This document shows, piece after piece, positions 21,080 through 31,883 of a DNA stretch of 64,000 bases. A model generated the notes under the pieces. That model ran no database searches and was not told where the DNA came from. It was given only the letters and a program-made list of their open reading frames with translations. The number at the start of each line of letters is the position of its first letter. Positions within the stretch are counted from its first letter, which is position 1. This DNA is from Papaver somniferum. Taxonomy: Eukaryota; Streptophyta; Magnoliopsida; Ranunculales; Papaveraceae. The stretch covers positions 39,229,393-39,293,392 of the forward strand of contig NC_039361.1 of NCBI RefSeq assembly GCF_003573695.1, in the 5' to 3' direction. The translations under genes and the position numbers were made by a program.

Positions 21080-22843
21080 TGTGTAGGACTAGAAACCTAC
21101 AATATTAAACCGCAAGTATATGCTGTCTACAATGTAAAACACAGTAAACACGGATCGTTCCCACATAGAAAAGGTTGTGTGAAGCTGAAATCAAAGTACT
21201 GATACTAATTTAAACGAGTGAATTTGTCGATACGACGAGAAGCTTCGCAATGAGAATTGACTGAAGAACAGAAAGTAATTTAAATGAAAGGTTAAACACT
21301 TGATAAGAGGGCACTAGAGCTATCAATTCCACCACTTAACCTACACTATATTATTAAGCTAATGAACTGTTCTTGATCCTTATAATGGACAACAATTAAG
21401 ATTCAAGTCTGTTGCTAGCCTAAGGTGATCTCAAATGGATAGTTTAGTCACAACTAAGATATCAATTCCTAGCATCAGTTGTCTTATTACAACACAACTA
21501 ATCACAAATTGAAAACAGTCAATGAAGCATGAGTTGATGCAACAACAGATAATGGCTCTAACAACCTAGGATGCAAGACATACTAGGTGAAAGTTATAAG
21601 TTGCAACTTTAAGATTAAACTGATCCCTACTCAACTAATCTCTTACAAGAATATTTCAATTATCATAAACAACTAGAAGTAAGCTAAGGGATTCATCTAA
21701 GCCCTAGCTTAATAAATTAGAACATGATGAAAACAGATGACATATGACATTCACAAATTGAGATATTCATTCATGCAAACTTCTTAATGTTTACTAATTT
21801 CTACCAAGAAGAGTTTTTGAGAAGATAGGTTACAAGATGACTTTCTACTTCTGATCCTTCTTTTTTCTGTCTGCCAGTTACACAACAGCCCCCCCTATTT
21901 ATACACACATTTCTTCCCCTTTTTCAGTCCCTATTCTCAACAAAAACATTATAAAATTTGGGGGTTTTGTTCTCGAAACTCACCACTATGTAAGATTCTT
22001 CATTCATGTACCGCCACTGTTCCAATTTGACTGATGTTGTACAGAAATTAGGTTCATACCTAAATTGATAACGCCTATAGCTTGTGTCCACCACGTCCAC
22101 CTTTTTACTGTCAATTTCTTGCTGCAGTTGTTGGAGTTCGCAAGGAGCAACAAATTCAAACCAATAGCTTGTTATCCTGTCACTTTTGAAGAGAAAATCA
22201 GCCGACTTAATCTTGCACTCCACAGTCTAGGGCTAGGTTGAATTGAGTAGAGATAAGTATAGAAAATAAGAAAGTGGCCTGACAGGGGAAAGATGGTGAT
22301 GGAGGTAAGGGCAATGAGTACTGAAATTGACAGATTGGAAGAGTTAGGTTTTGACAAATGAGGGGATGTTGTCGGGAGAAAAGGAGAGAATGGGGGTTGT
22401 TTTTGATGATAGAGAAATGAAAGAAGGGTTAAGGGTCTGTTTGGCTGTAAACCATGAATATGTTGTTTTTGGTATATGGGTGAAATTTGGACCTGGCTTG
22501 TATTGTTTCCCAAATTGGTTTTAGCACTTGAACTTCGGCCCATTAACTCCCAATGCTCACAACTCAGCTTTAATCCCTTACCGTGCATGCCTTCTTTTGA
22601 CCATTCATCATCGCGCAACACCCGCTTTGCTCCACGTTTATACCGATCCCGTGTTCAGACCGTTCTCTTCATTCCCCTAGCATTACAAAACCAAAAAATC
22701 AGGAACAATTGCTACACATTTTACTTGAAACGAACAAGAACTACAAAATACATAATTTAGCATAAATACAAGTAATTAGTGCAACAAAGTACCATAAACA
22801 CCTACAAAATGATAAGAATATATACAGTATTAGGTGCCTATCA
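21080..22843 (-). repeat. Element 1 5' LTR
   Basis: TGTGTAGGAC to CCTATCA, 1764 bp, with proper TG...CA ends. A minus-strand TATAAATA lies at 21896-21903. It pairs with 858-2636 and is followed by the CCGTT duplication. Confidence 0.9.
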
Positions 22844-22848
22844 CCGTT
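22844..22848. repeat. Target-site duplication of element 1, right copy (CCGTT)
   Basis: An exact match to 853-857, directly after the CA end of the LTR. Confidence 0.9.
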
Positions 22849-23834
22849 ACCTTCTCAGCATGAATCCATGTCCGTCCAAGAACTATGTCATATCCTGGAT
22901 CTTCTCTGATTATGTGAAACTTGGTTTCTGACCAGGTTTCTCCAACTTTCATTCTGAGGATGATGTAACCATATGCATCTCTGGAAATTCCTTCGTGGTC
23001 TCTGACTGAGACAGGAGCATGAGTTGCTTCTTATCGGGTGATTCCAGCGGCTCTGAGGGTTTTCAGGGGGATGATGTTAATAGCAGTACCAACATCGACC
23101 AACGCTCACTTGAATTAATTTCCCTTGAGGTGAACTATGGTGAGAAGTCCCCAGTCGTACATCTCTTTGTCTGTTGCTGGAGGTTCAGGGAGTATCTCCT
23201 GAATCTCTAACCGTTTACCGGACACAGTATGGTTCAATGCGGCAAACATATCATTTCTTTGAGCTTTCGACAAGTACAGTAACTCACAGACATGCTCAAC
23301 CAGGGATTGAACTGCGTCTTTGACCGGATGCTCAGAGAGTGTAAATGTTCTGATTGAGAGAGGATTTTTGTGTATTCCTTCAGTCCCCAGTTCCCCTGAA
23401 TCATCCTTTTTTTTGAATATGCACTTCAAAGTTCTGCAATCACTTGTTGGATGACTGACATACCTATGGAAATGGCAGTAGCGTGCATTTTCCATTTGTT
23501 CCTCAGTTGGTTCCTTTTTAACATGAGGTAATTTGATCGCACCTTCTTGAATCCAAACTTCAAATAGTTCGATCACTTCTTCAATGGGAAAAGGGAAGTC
23601 AGGCGCTTCCTGGTCGTTCTGTTGATGCTGAACTGGTGGTTGCGCGTTTCTAGCCTGGTTGTCTTTCCTTGGAGCTTTTGGAGGATGAGACGTCGGAGGA
23701 GCATTCTTATGTTGTTGGGCCTCAGATTTTCTCTTGCTCCCTTCAGCAACATTCATGGAAGCTTCAACATTGTACTGCTTGTTGATTAAACGCCTAGTGG
23801 TGTTTGTTAGAGCATTGCTCGGTCGAACTTGCAT
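22849..23834 (-). pseudogene. Element 0: gag C-terminal zinc motif and protease
   Basis: The N-terminal half of the disrupted element 0 frame. A Pro/Gln/Lys-rich stretch (about 23620-23800) precedes the motif YCHFHRYVSHPTSDC (about 23445-23490), a CHFH...H...C zinc-like pattern known from Tat/Ogre gag. After about 23115 a stop separates it from the protease-like segment. The protease-like segment ends in VLGRTWIHAEKV (about 22850-22885), equivalent to LLGRSWIHA in element 2. The frame then enters the insertion site of element 1 and resumes at 852. The 5' part of gag is missing, lost at a junction near 23835-23862. Confidence 0.65.
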
Positions 23835-25011
23835 GCGTTGCTATCTCAAGAATGTTTTTCAATGTTAGTGATCAAAACTATAAGTCTTGATTTCTAGCCT
23901 ACATAGCTAAAGGTCTCGGACTAGGATAGAAAGTGTAGTTGAGCTCAATAACTCCATGGCAATCATCAAAAGAAGAAGAAGGACTACTCAAGGAACTGGT
24001 GGATCTTCATCGACTAAAAGGTATGTGGAGACTTGAACTTAGCTGTCACTCAAAAGTATATTTATTCTATCTCCTACTCTTGAGACAAAAGTCGTTTTGA
24101 TATATATACTTTCATTATGCACATTTGCTATTTTGAGCCGAGTTTATATCGCCTATCTATTTCTCGAAATATGTGTTGGTAAGCTTTCGCTTTAGCCGAA
24201 TTCATCTTTACCTAGTAACGAAAGTCATGTTACTTTGAAAATTGCTCTGACGAACAATGGTCTGTGAATAACGGCTATATCCGTCCTCTGAGAATGTTTC
24301 ATTAATTGAAATGAGAGTTTAGATTACATAACCATTGGCAAGATATAAGCATTGTTATGGAAACACATATATGTATAAGTCCTTATTCCTTGAACTAAAA
24401 TTTGCGAACTTTGTTGATCAAGAGAAATGGAAGTGGCGTGAGCCAAGTCCGCGAACTAAGTCCGCGAACTGGAGGAAGTTCTCGACCCGAGAATTTCTAC
24501 TGGAGTTTGTGAACTCCTTCCATGAGCTTAAGTCCGCGAACCCAGTCTGCGAACTTGAGCAGGTTATATCTAAAACCGGTTGTTCTTTAACTCATGTTTA
24601 TTTAAACTAAGGAATGCTTTTGCAAACCGTGGCTATAAAGTTCATGAACCAATTCGAGAGAATCAAACCGTTTTTGCTTCGATTGTATCTTGTGTAGTTA
24701 CATAAGATCTAAGCAATTGAACAACTCTCTAACCAGTTCATTTGAGTCATTTGAACTAGTTATGGTGAAGAAGAATATGGTTGATATGAAAGTAATCATA
24801 TGGCTAACCATTTGGTTGACTTGTTGAACCAACAAATATTAATGTTTGGGTACGTTCATAAACCCAAAATTGGAGTGACAAGATAAGTTTTCGATCTAAC
24901 GGTTGAGAAATATTAGCTTGAATCTAATCAGGTTTTCATTTAACGGTGAATATTGAATGATTTGTTACTAAGCTAACATTGATTGCAAACCCTGATTTGA
25001 AAGTGTATATA
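23835..25011. other. Unassigned sequence between element 0 and the array
   Basis: 1.2 kb with no supported gene. A possible LTR-like start, TGTTAGTG, lies at 23863 just past the element 0 break. A 13-bp word, AAGTCCGCGAACT, is repeated in tandem at 24445-24457 and 24458-24470, with degenerate copies at about 24530-24557. I suspect part of another LTR element, perhaps copia-type, cut by the array at 25012. No polyprotein motif confirms it. Confidence 0.3.
24445..24470. repeat. 13-bp tandem repeat AAGTCCGCGAACT x2
   Basis: Two perfect adjacent copies with related words downstream (about 24530-24557). Confidence 0.8.
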
Positions 25012-25180
25012 AGCAGCAACAGCAGCAGCAGCAGCTTGGCAGAGGAAGCACCAACAGCAGCAGCAACAGCAGGCTTTGGCTTTGGCTTGGCAGCACCAAC
25101 AGCAGCAGCTCAGCAGAGAAGGCAACAGCAGCAGCAGGCTTTGCAGCAGCAGCTCAGGTAACAGCAGATGGCAGTACCAC
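25012..25180 (-). repeat. Truncated leader at the left edge of the array
   Basis: A CAG/CAA-rich stretch (plus strand) identical in style to the complete leaders next to the PBS. It stops abruptly at 25012 within the repeat, where unassigned sequence begins. It shows that LTR-A was itself followed by a further internal region. Confidence 0.75.
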
Positions 25181-25198
25181 TCCCCGGCAGCGGCGCTA
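25181..25198 (-). promoter_or_regulatory. Primer-binding site beside LTR-A, mutated
   Basis: The minus strand reads TAGCGCCGCTGCCGGGGA, with the second base changed from G to A compared with the other PBS copies. That change removes a pair with the tRNA CCA end. Confidence 0.8.
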
Positions 25199-25204
25199 AA
25201 AACT

Positions 25205-27133
25205 TGGTGTGACAAGCAAAGACACACACAAGCTTGCAAGTATACAAGGCCAAGTTATGATATAGAAGGTAAGCAGGGGGTCAGTCCACAGGGAGTGGGA
25301 GCATACAAGAGAAACCTAAGCTAACAATGGTGACAATGCACTATGGCAGTGAGCAAAGCAAGGTAAATGGCATGAACCAAGGATGCAAGGTAAAGCAGCA
25401 AAGAAACAGCTAAGAAAACAGCAAGGTAAATCATCAAAGAACCAAGGCTTGGAAGCCAAGGGCAAGGTGAGGATTGTGCACTGATTTCAGTGCACAGAAG
25501 GCTTCAAAGTGCAAGAAAAAAAAGGCAAGAAAATAAACTGAATTGAAAGCACACAGAACTGAAAATGTAAGTGACTGAGAAGGGATTGGTGGTTAAGCCA
25601 AGGCTTAGGATCCACCTTGTGTCCTAATCAAATGACATGTTTCTAGGTTGAGTTTGATCCTATGCATACATCTAGAAATAGAAGAATACTAAATTGCTCA
25701 ATAGTCTGCCCCTAGCATTGGCTGTCTTTTGACAGCACAGCCAATCACAGGCACTATGTGCATTGGTATCTCCCATTTGCTCAAGCAAAACAGAGCATGG
25801 AAGTAACTATCCTAGCTTCTAGTCACTTGACAGTGCACAAGGCTTCAGCTGAGCCTTGGCCTGATGTTGTTTAGCTCATGCTAACCATGAGTATAACTAA
25901 AGCATTCATACAACAAACTGAATTCAAATGCAACAGATAAACAGGATACACACATACACACTATCAACTGTTGCTAAGACAGAAATAAAAAAAATGAGAA
26001 TTGATTCAATAAATTGTTCACTGGCTAGCCAGCAGAGATAGTTTATAACACAACCCAACAGTACATATTTATACCCACAGATTAAAATTAGGGTTCTTCC
26101 CCCTTTTCCCAAAAATCAGAAATTAGGGTTACCTAATTTGTTGAAAATTGAGCCTTGAAATCGAGCACCCATGCTTTGAATCGTCCTTATGCTCCCTCCT
26201 GAATCTTCTGCTACCATTAATTTCCCTAAATCGAGATGTTTTATCAACCTCACCTAGGACAGTTGGTGAGAGAGGATAAAACAGCTAGGTTTAGGGGGAT
26301 TGTTTGGGGGTTTGTTCTGTCGGGTGATGGTGGAGGTTATGGTGATGGTTGAATGATTTGGGGAAGGAGGATGGTGGAGTGATTTGGGGGAGAAGATGGT
26401 GGAGTGATTTGGGGGAAGGTCACTGTTGCAGGAGAGGGGAAGAAGAAGAAAGAAAGAGGAGAAGAATGGGTCGATAGTTTAGGGTATAGGTATAGGTTGC
26501 TAGGGTGTTGAGCAGGTGTAGAGGATTTTGATGTTTCGCGAAGCTGGACCGATGGATGGGAAGATGGCAGATCTGACGGCGAGATGGAGTGAAGCTTGTA
26601 GCGACCGTGGATGATAATACAACAAAATCAACGACGCCAGATGGAGTTAGGTGTTGTAGTGTTAGGCGGAGATATCAAACTTCGATGTACAGCAAGGGAG
26701 CGACCGTCGGATGCTTCTGAGAACTGATCTGACGGCTGAAGACGCAAGCGGGTATGGATTTGGGTTTTAGGCTTTTGGGTATAGAATATGGGTTTGGGAA
26801 ATGAGTTTGGGCTTGGAAAACCTTGAGCCCACTTCTTCTTTAAGAACAACTTTCTTCTTCTTGAGCCCATTTCCAGCTTTTTGGACGTGCGCTCCATTCT
26901 TTGCGGCTTCCTTGCGTAATTTCTCCCGGCTTTTCACACTTTTCTGCTCTTTTTGCTCCGCAACTCATCCAATCTTTATTTATTACCTAAAAATGCAAAA
27001 TTAAGTAAGAAAAATATTTATTCTTGAAAACAATGAAAATACAGAATATGGGATAAAATGTAGAATTAATGCATAAAAGATGAGTTAAATGCCAACAAAA
27101 AGGGATAAATATATACATATTTGGCACTCATCA
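25205..27133 (-). repeat. LTR-A of the array
   Basis: TGGTGTGACAAG to CACTCATCA, 1929 bp. A minus-strand TATAAATA is at 26066-26073, placing U3 at roughly 26040-27133 and R-U5 below it. Three degenerate copies of a 25-bp unit (26344-26416, GATGGTGGAGTGATTTGGGG core) lie upstream of the TATA box in U3. Plus-strand frames inside it have no support. Confidence 0.9.
26344..26416. repeat. 25-bp tandem repeat in LTR-A U3
   Basis: Copies start at 26344, 26370 and 26395; the last two are nearly identical. The repeat lies about 280-350 bases upstream of the LTR TATA box in element orientation and is present in the other LTRs, altered in LTR-C. Confidence 0.7.
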
Positions 27134-27173
27134 AATACCCCCAAACCTGAATTTTACTTGTCCTCAAGTAAAA
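27134..27173 (-). promoter_or_regulatory. Unit 1 PPT and TCCT-loop hairpin
   Basis: The PPT at 27134-27148 reads AGGTTTGGGGGTATT on the minus strand, directly before LTR-A. Three bases away the hairpin 27152-27173 has perfect 9-bp arms TTTTACTTG and CAAGTAAAA around TCCT (AGGA in the element RNA). Confidence 0.8.
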
Positions 27174-28674
27174 CAAAACTAAGGAAATCCTAACTATACC
27201 ACTGTCGCTGGTCTCTCGAATGCATTTAGCGTATGCACTAAGCCTTTTAAACCACTAAGTGTCCCTAGTGGACGAGTTGAAGTCTCGTGAAGGTTTGCTT
27301 AGAACGTACCTACAAAGTTCTAGGTCAAAATATAAGCTCAGATTCCATCAAATGTGACATGTGCAAAACAGTTTAAGCTCACAGCAAAATGGAGATGTCA
27401 ATCTAGCTATCGAAGGCACAATCCTAGCACTGATAACAAAAAAAGACATGTGATAAGAGTGTAAAGTGTATCTACACATGTGTAAAGAAAGATCTGAAGT
27501 ATGACTACTAATCACCAAGAGATAGTTTCTCAGGCTAAGAACTGAGGTCGAAATCTAGCTAGCTGTCCGGACTTTACGAGAATTGTGAATGAGTTGGAGG
27601 TATTTCACAATTACTCGCGTTGTACATCAATGGCATACACCCTCCTTGCTTATTACAATGAAACAACAAAATGACTCTTTACATGACTCTTATTTACATT
27701 GACTATTCTCTTTTATTTTTGGAACAAGAGATGATGGAATTGATAAATACTTGATTTTTTGTATTTTTTTTTTTTTTTTTTTTTTTTGATAAGGAAACAC
27801 TTTTGATACATATACAAAAGGAAACAAAAATTACATGACACTTTGCAAGAGGTAGCCCTTTTTGATGCACCCAGTTAAATTCGATGGTTGTCTTTCTTAA
27901 TGTAACCTCCACCTTCTATCCCAACCAACCAAAGAACAAGCTAGTCAAGTTTCGTTCAGTATTCTAAAGTGATTGGCAATCGTAACTTCCTATCAAACAC
28001 CTTGAAGATCGAGGCCATACATGTATTGGTAGATCGTGCGCGTGCAAATTTCTTATCACTATGTGAATTGTGCTAGAATCAGGGTGCCTAAATATCTAGA
28101 CTAAGACTCCTAATAAAAATACATATTTGCACAAGAGTCAACATTTCAAGGTAAATGAGCTCCATTTTTATGATTTTTTTTTTAATTTTTTTATTTTGAT
28201 TTTTTTCAATTTTTTTGGAATTTTTCAATTTTTTCAAAAAGGAAGGAGTTCGTTTTCAATTATGGCAAATTATCATGGTATCTACTCTATACCCCCAAAC
28301 CTAAACTAAACATTGTCCTCAATGTTTCAAAATATGGAAAGAATTATAAAACAATATATGAAGAGGAACATGCTGAGTAGAGTAAAAGGAGAGAGAATAC
28401 CCGATTGTACGGCGGCAGCTCGATTAAAACTCCGTTATTCAAGGCAAAAATCCATCATATTAGGAGTCACAATGGATGAGCACAAATATATACACAAAGG
28501 AAATTTAACTAACACATTATCTACAAGAAAATTTGGTTTTTAATGGGATTGGACTTTTTGGAAAAAATTTGGTTTTGTTGGGAACATTTGGTTTTGATGG
28601 GAAAACGAAAAATTTTGGTTTTTAGGGAAAGATTTGGAAAACTTTTTGGTTATTTAGGGAAAGAGTGGACCAGT
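27174..28674 (-). other. Unit 1 spacer between integrase and PPT, with second PPT-like module
   Basis: About 1.5 kb without an env-like frame. It contains a long T-run (about 27764-27787) and another T-rich block (28170-28235). At 28288-28302 the minus strand repeats AGGTTTGGGGGTATA. After five bases a perfect 8-bp hairpin (28308-28327, arms AAACATTG and CAATGTTT) has the same TCCT loop. Next to integrase, 28540-28670 is rich in TTTGG words. Confidence 0.7.
28288..28327 (-). promoter_or_regulatory. Unit 1 second PPT-like tract with hairpin
   Basis: A tract of 15 bases matches the true PPT except for the final T-to-A change, and it carries the same type of hairpin. It is repeated at 37946-37985, 47619-47658 and 57259-57298. 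It may prime a second plus-strand start, as central tracts do in some retroelements; this is inference. Confidence 0.5.
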
Positions 28675-31600
28675 TTAGTCCACATAGACTGGGTCCTCCA
28701 GGTTGGTTGTTTCAATGTCGGGTGGAAATGGCTCAAGGAATGGCTTTAATCTCTGCCCGTTGACTTTGAAAACGTTCTTGTTGGAGACATCCTCCAGCTC
28801 TACAGCTCCATGAGGAAAAACTGTGCGTACTAGGTACGGACCCTTCCATCTGGAACGCAGTTTTCCTGGAAAAAGATGTAATCGGGAGTCATACAGCAAG
28901 ACTTTCTGACCAGGAGTGAAGGATTTGCGTAGAATACGCTTGTCATGAAACATCTTCATCTTCTGCTTGTACAGCTTGGCACTGTCATAAGCCTCATTTC
29001 TCAATTCTTCCAACTCGTTGAGTTGAAGTTTCCGTTGAATTCCAGCTTCGTCCAGAGAGAAGTTCAGCTCTTTGATTGCCCAGTAGGCACGATGTTCTAA
29101 TTCCACAGGTAGATGGCACGGCTTTCCATACACTAGACGATAGGGGGACATGCCAATTGGTGTCTTATAAGCTGTTCTATAGGCCCACAAAGCATCATTC
29201 AATCTCAATGACCAATCTTTCCTGGACGGGTTGACCGTCTTCTCCAGAATGTGCTTAATTTCCCTATTAGACACTTCCACTTGTCCACTAGTCTGAGGGT
29301 GGTACGGAGTAGCAACCTTGTGAGTTATGCCATACTTGCGTACTAAAGACTCAAAGTACTTGTTACGAAAATGTGAACCGCCGTCACTGATGATAGCTCT
29401 AGGGGTACCAAAACGTGCAAATATGTTCTCCTTTAGAAATGAAAGTACCACCTTGTGGTCATTTGTTCTGGTTGCTATGGCTTCTACCCACTTAGAAACG
29501 TAATCAACTGCGACTAGGATGTACAACTTGCTGTCAGACATGGGAAATGGACCCATGAAGTCTATCCCCCAAACATCAAAAATCTCCACAATCAAAATGG
29601 GGTTCAATGGCATCATGTTTCTCCTCGAAATGCTTCCTAGCTTTTGACAGCGTTCACAAGCAACACAATAATCATGGCAATCCTTGAACAATGATGGCCA
29701 ATAGAATCCACACTGCAAGATCTTTGCAGCGGTTTTCTTGGCACTGAAATGGCCTCCACATGCTTGGTCATGACAGAAAGATATCACATCTTTCTGTTCA
29801 GTGTTGGGGACACATCTCCTAATGATTTGGTCTGGACAGTACTTAAACAAATATGGGTCATCCCAAAGGAAATGTTTGACTTCAGCCAGGAATTTAGAGC
29901 GGTCTTGTCTCGACCAACGTGAGGGCATCCTACCTGTAGCGAGGTAGTTAACAATATCAGCAAACCAAGGAAGGTCTGAGATAGACATCAGCTGTTCATC
30001 TGGGAATGATTCTCTAATCAGCTCACATTCATCAATAGACTCTAAAGTTAATCTAGACAAATGATCAGCAACCACATTCTCACAACCTTTCTTATCACGG
30101 ATTTCGAGATCGAATTCCTGTAATAAGAGTATCCATCGAATAAGGCGAGCTTTAGCATCCTTCTTGGAAAGAAGATACTTCAAAGCCGCATGGTCTGTGT
30201 ATATGATGATCTTAGACCCTATCAGATAAGATCTAAACTTGTCTAATGCGAAAACGACGGCAAGCAATTCCTTCTCGGTAGTTGAATAATTGAGTTGGGC
30301 ATCATTAAGGGTTTTGCTAGCATAGTATATCACATATGGTAGTCTATCAACTCGCTGTCCTAAAACAGCACCAACAGCATAATCAGAGGCATCACACATA
30401 AGTTCGAACGGAAGCTTCCAATCGGGTGGTCGGACTATAGGAGCGGTGGTGAGAAGGGTTTTTAATTCCTCCCATGCCTTCACACAAGCAGCATCGAAAT
30501 TGAAGGCAACATCTTTGGAGAGAAGACTGCACAGAGGTCTGGAGATTTTGCTGAAATCTTTGATGAATCGCCGGTAAAAACCAGCATGACCTAGAAATGA
30601 TCTGATCTCCTTCACAGAGCAAGGTTGTGGTAGATGTTGAATGAGGTCAACTTTAGCTTTATCCACTTCAATTCCTTTTCTGAGATGATGTGTCCTAGAA
30701 CTATTCCTGAATTCACCATAAAATGGCATTTTTCCCAATTTAGAACAAGGTTCTTTTCTTTACATCTGGATATCACGAGGGCAAGATGCTTCAAACATTC
30801 GTCAAACGAGGAACCAAAAACAGAGAAATCATCCATAAAGATCTCGAGAAAACTATCTATCATGTCAGAAAAAATGCTCATCATGCAACGCTGAAAAGTA
30901 GCAGGTGCATTACACAACCCGAAGGGCATACGTCTATAAGCAAACGTCCCAAATGGACACGTGAATGTAGTTTTTTCCTGATCTTCGGAGCAATGTGAAT
31001 TTGGTTATAACCGGAAAAGCCATCTAGAAAACAGTAGTGACTGTGTCCAGACACACGTTCTAGCATTTGGTCAATGAAAGGGAGCGGGAAGTGATCCTTC
31101 CTTGTTACTGTGTTCAACTTCCTGTAGTCGATGCATACTCGCCATCCTGTGGTTGTACGAGTAGGGACTAATTCATTCTTGTCGTTCTGAACTACAGTAA
31201 TGCCTGACTTCTTAGGCACAACTTGAATGGGACTAACCCATTTGCTATCGGGAATTGGGTATATGATACCCGCATCAAGTAGTTTCAGGATCTCTCCTTT
31301 GACTACATCTCTCATGTTAGGATTAAGTCTCCTTTGCATTTCCCTCGATGGTTTGGCATTCTCTTCAAGGTTAATGTGGTGCATGCAAATGGTGGGACTA
31401 ATTCCTTTGAGATCTGAGATGGTCCATCCTAAGGCCTCTTTGTGTTCCTTAAGTACTTCTAAAAGCTTACTTTCCTGTTCCGTGTCTAAACATGATGAAA
31501 TAATGACAGGTAAAGTATCAGAAGAACCTAGGAATGCGTACTTCAACGTACTAGGCAATGTTTTCAATTCAAGCTTGGGTGGCTCAACAATGGATGGAAT

Positions 31601-31883
31601 AAGCTTGGAATGGAATCAGAGAGTAGGGGTGGTTCCACTTCATATTTCCTTTCAGTGACGTCCATTTGAGGTACAGATTCGAGCAGAGATAGGACGTCAC
31701 TACAGTATGCATCATCATAGGAATCAGGGTTAAAGTTCTCCATACATGCTTGAAAGGGGTCGACGGATAGAATGTTAGTCAACGAATCTTGCATTAATCC
31801 TTCAATCATATTAACTTCATGCACATCATCATCATCAAGATTCACAGGTTGTTGACTAATATCGAACACATTCAATTCTACCG
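28675..31883 (-). pseudogene. Unit 1 protease tail, RT, RNase H and integrase
   Basis: The pol half of the Athila-type polyprotein. Open stretches are 31923-31564, 31567-30881 (RT fingers and palm: [20 protein letters not shown]), 30929-30612 (catalytic FMDDFSVFG near 30810-30840) and 30738-28675. The last is 687 codons and carries RNase H ([28 protein letters not shown]) and the whole integrase: zinc part [14 protein letters not shown] with CERCQKLG, then [17 protein letters not shown] and [10 protein letters not shown]. It ends with LEDPVYVD at 28675. The breaks are small indels near 31620, 30980 (one base missing; unit 3 has it) and 30675. This unit has the most complete RNase H-integrase frame of the array. 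Confidence 0.9.

Larger units (their letters stand above)
858..22843 (-). mobile_element. Element 1: Athila-type Ty3/gypsy LTR retrotransposon, interrupted by element 2
   Basis: This is a complete but decayed element with two LTRs (858-2636 and 21080-22843), a primer-binding site, leader, gag-pol, polypurine tract and perfect 5-bp target duplication. In element orientation it reads 5' LTR, PBS, leader, gag, protease, RT, RNase H, integrase, 1.4-kb spacer, PPT, 3' LTR. The Athila assignment rests on the gag and RT wording (for example a DDFSVFG catalytic box), the large LTRs and the tRNA-Asp-type PBS. No env-like frame is present between integrase and PPT. A Tat-type element sits in the leader at 9900-19112. 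About ten substitutions in the first 200 aligned LTR bases, counted by eye, suggest an old insertion. Confidence 0.9.

Noticed and set aside
24335..24610. Possible small host gene on the plus strand
   Set aside because: It contains the 13-bp tandem words, has no domain or splice context and lies in likely transposon debris.
25012..25200. CRISPR-like repeat array
   Set aside because: The repeats are an irregular CAG/CAA triplet stretch without uniform repeat-spacer order, in a plant retrotransposon leader.
28313..28543. Plus-strand frame of about 76 codons present in units 1 and 4 and, shortened, in unit 3
   Set aside because: It is conserved only because the units are recent duplicates. It covers the second hairpin and breaks in unit 2, and it has no recognisable domain.
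27174..28674. Possible env-like gene between integrase and PPT
   Set aside because: Some Athila elements carry one here, but no long minus-strand frame, signal peptide or membrane segment is seen in any unit or in element 1.
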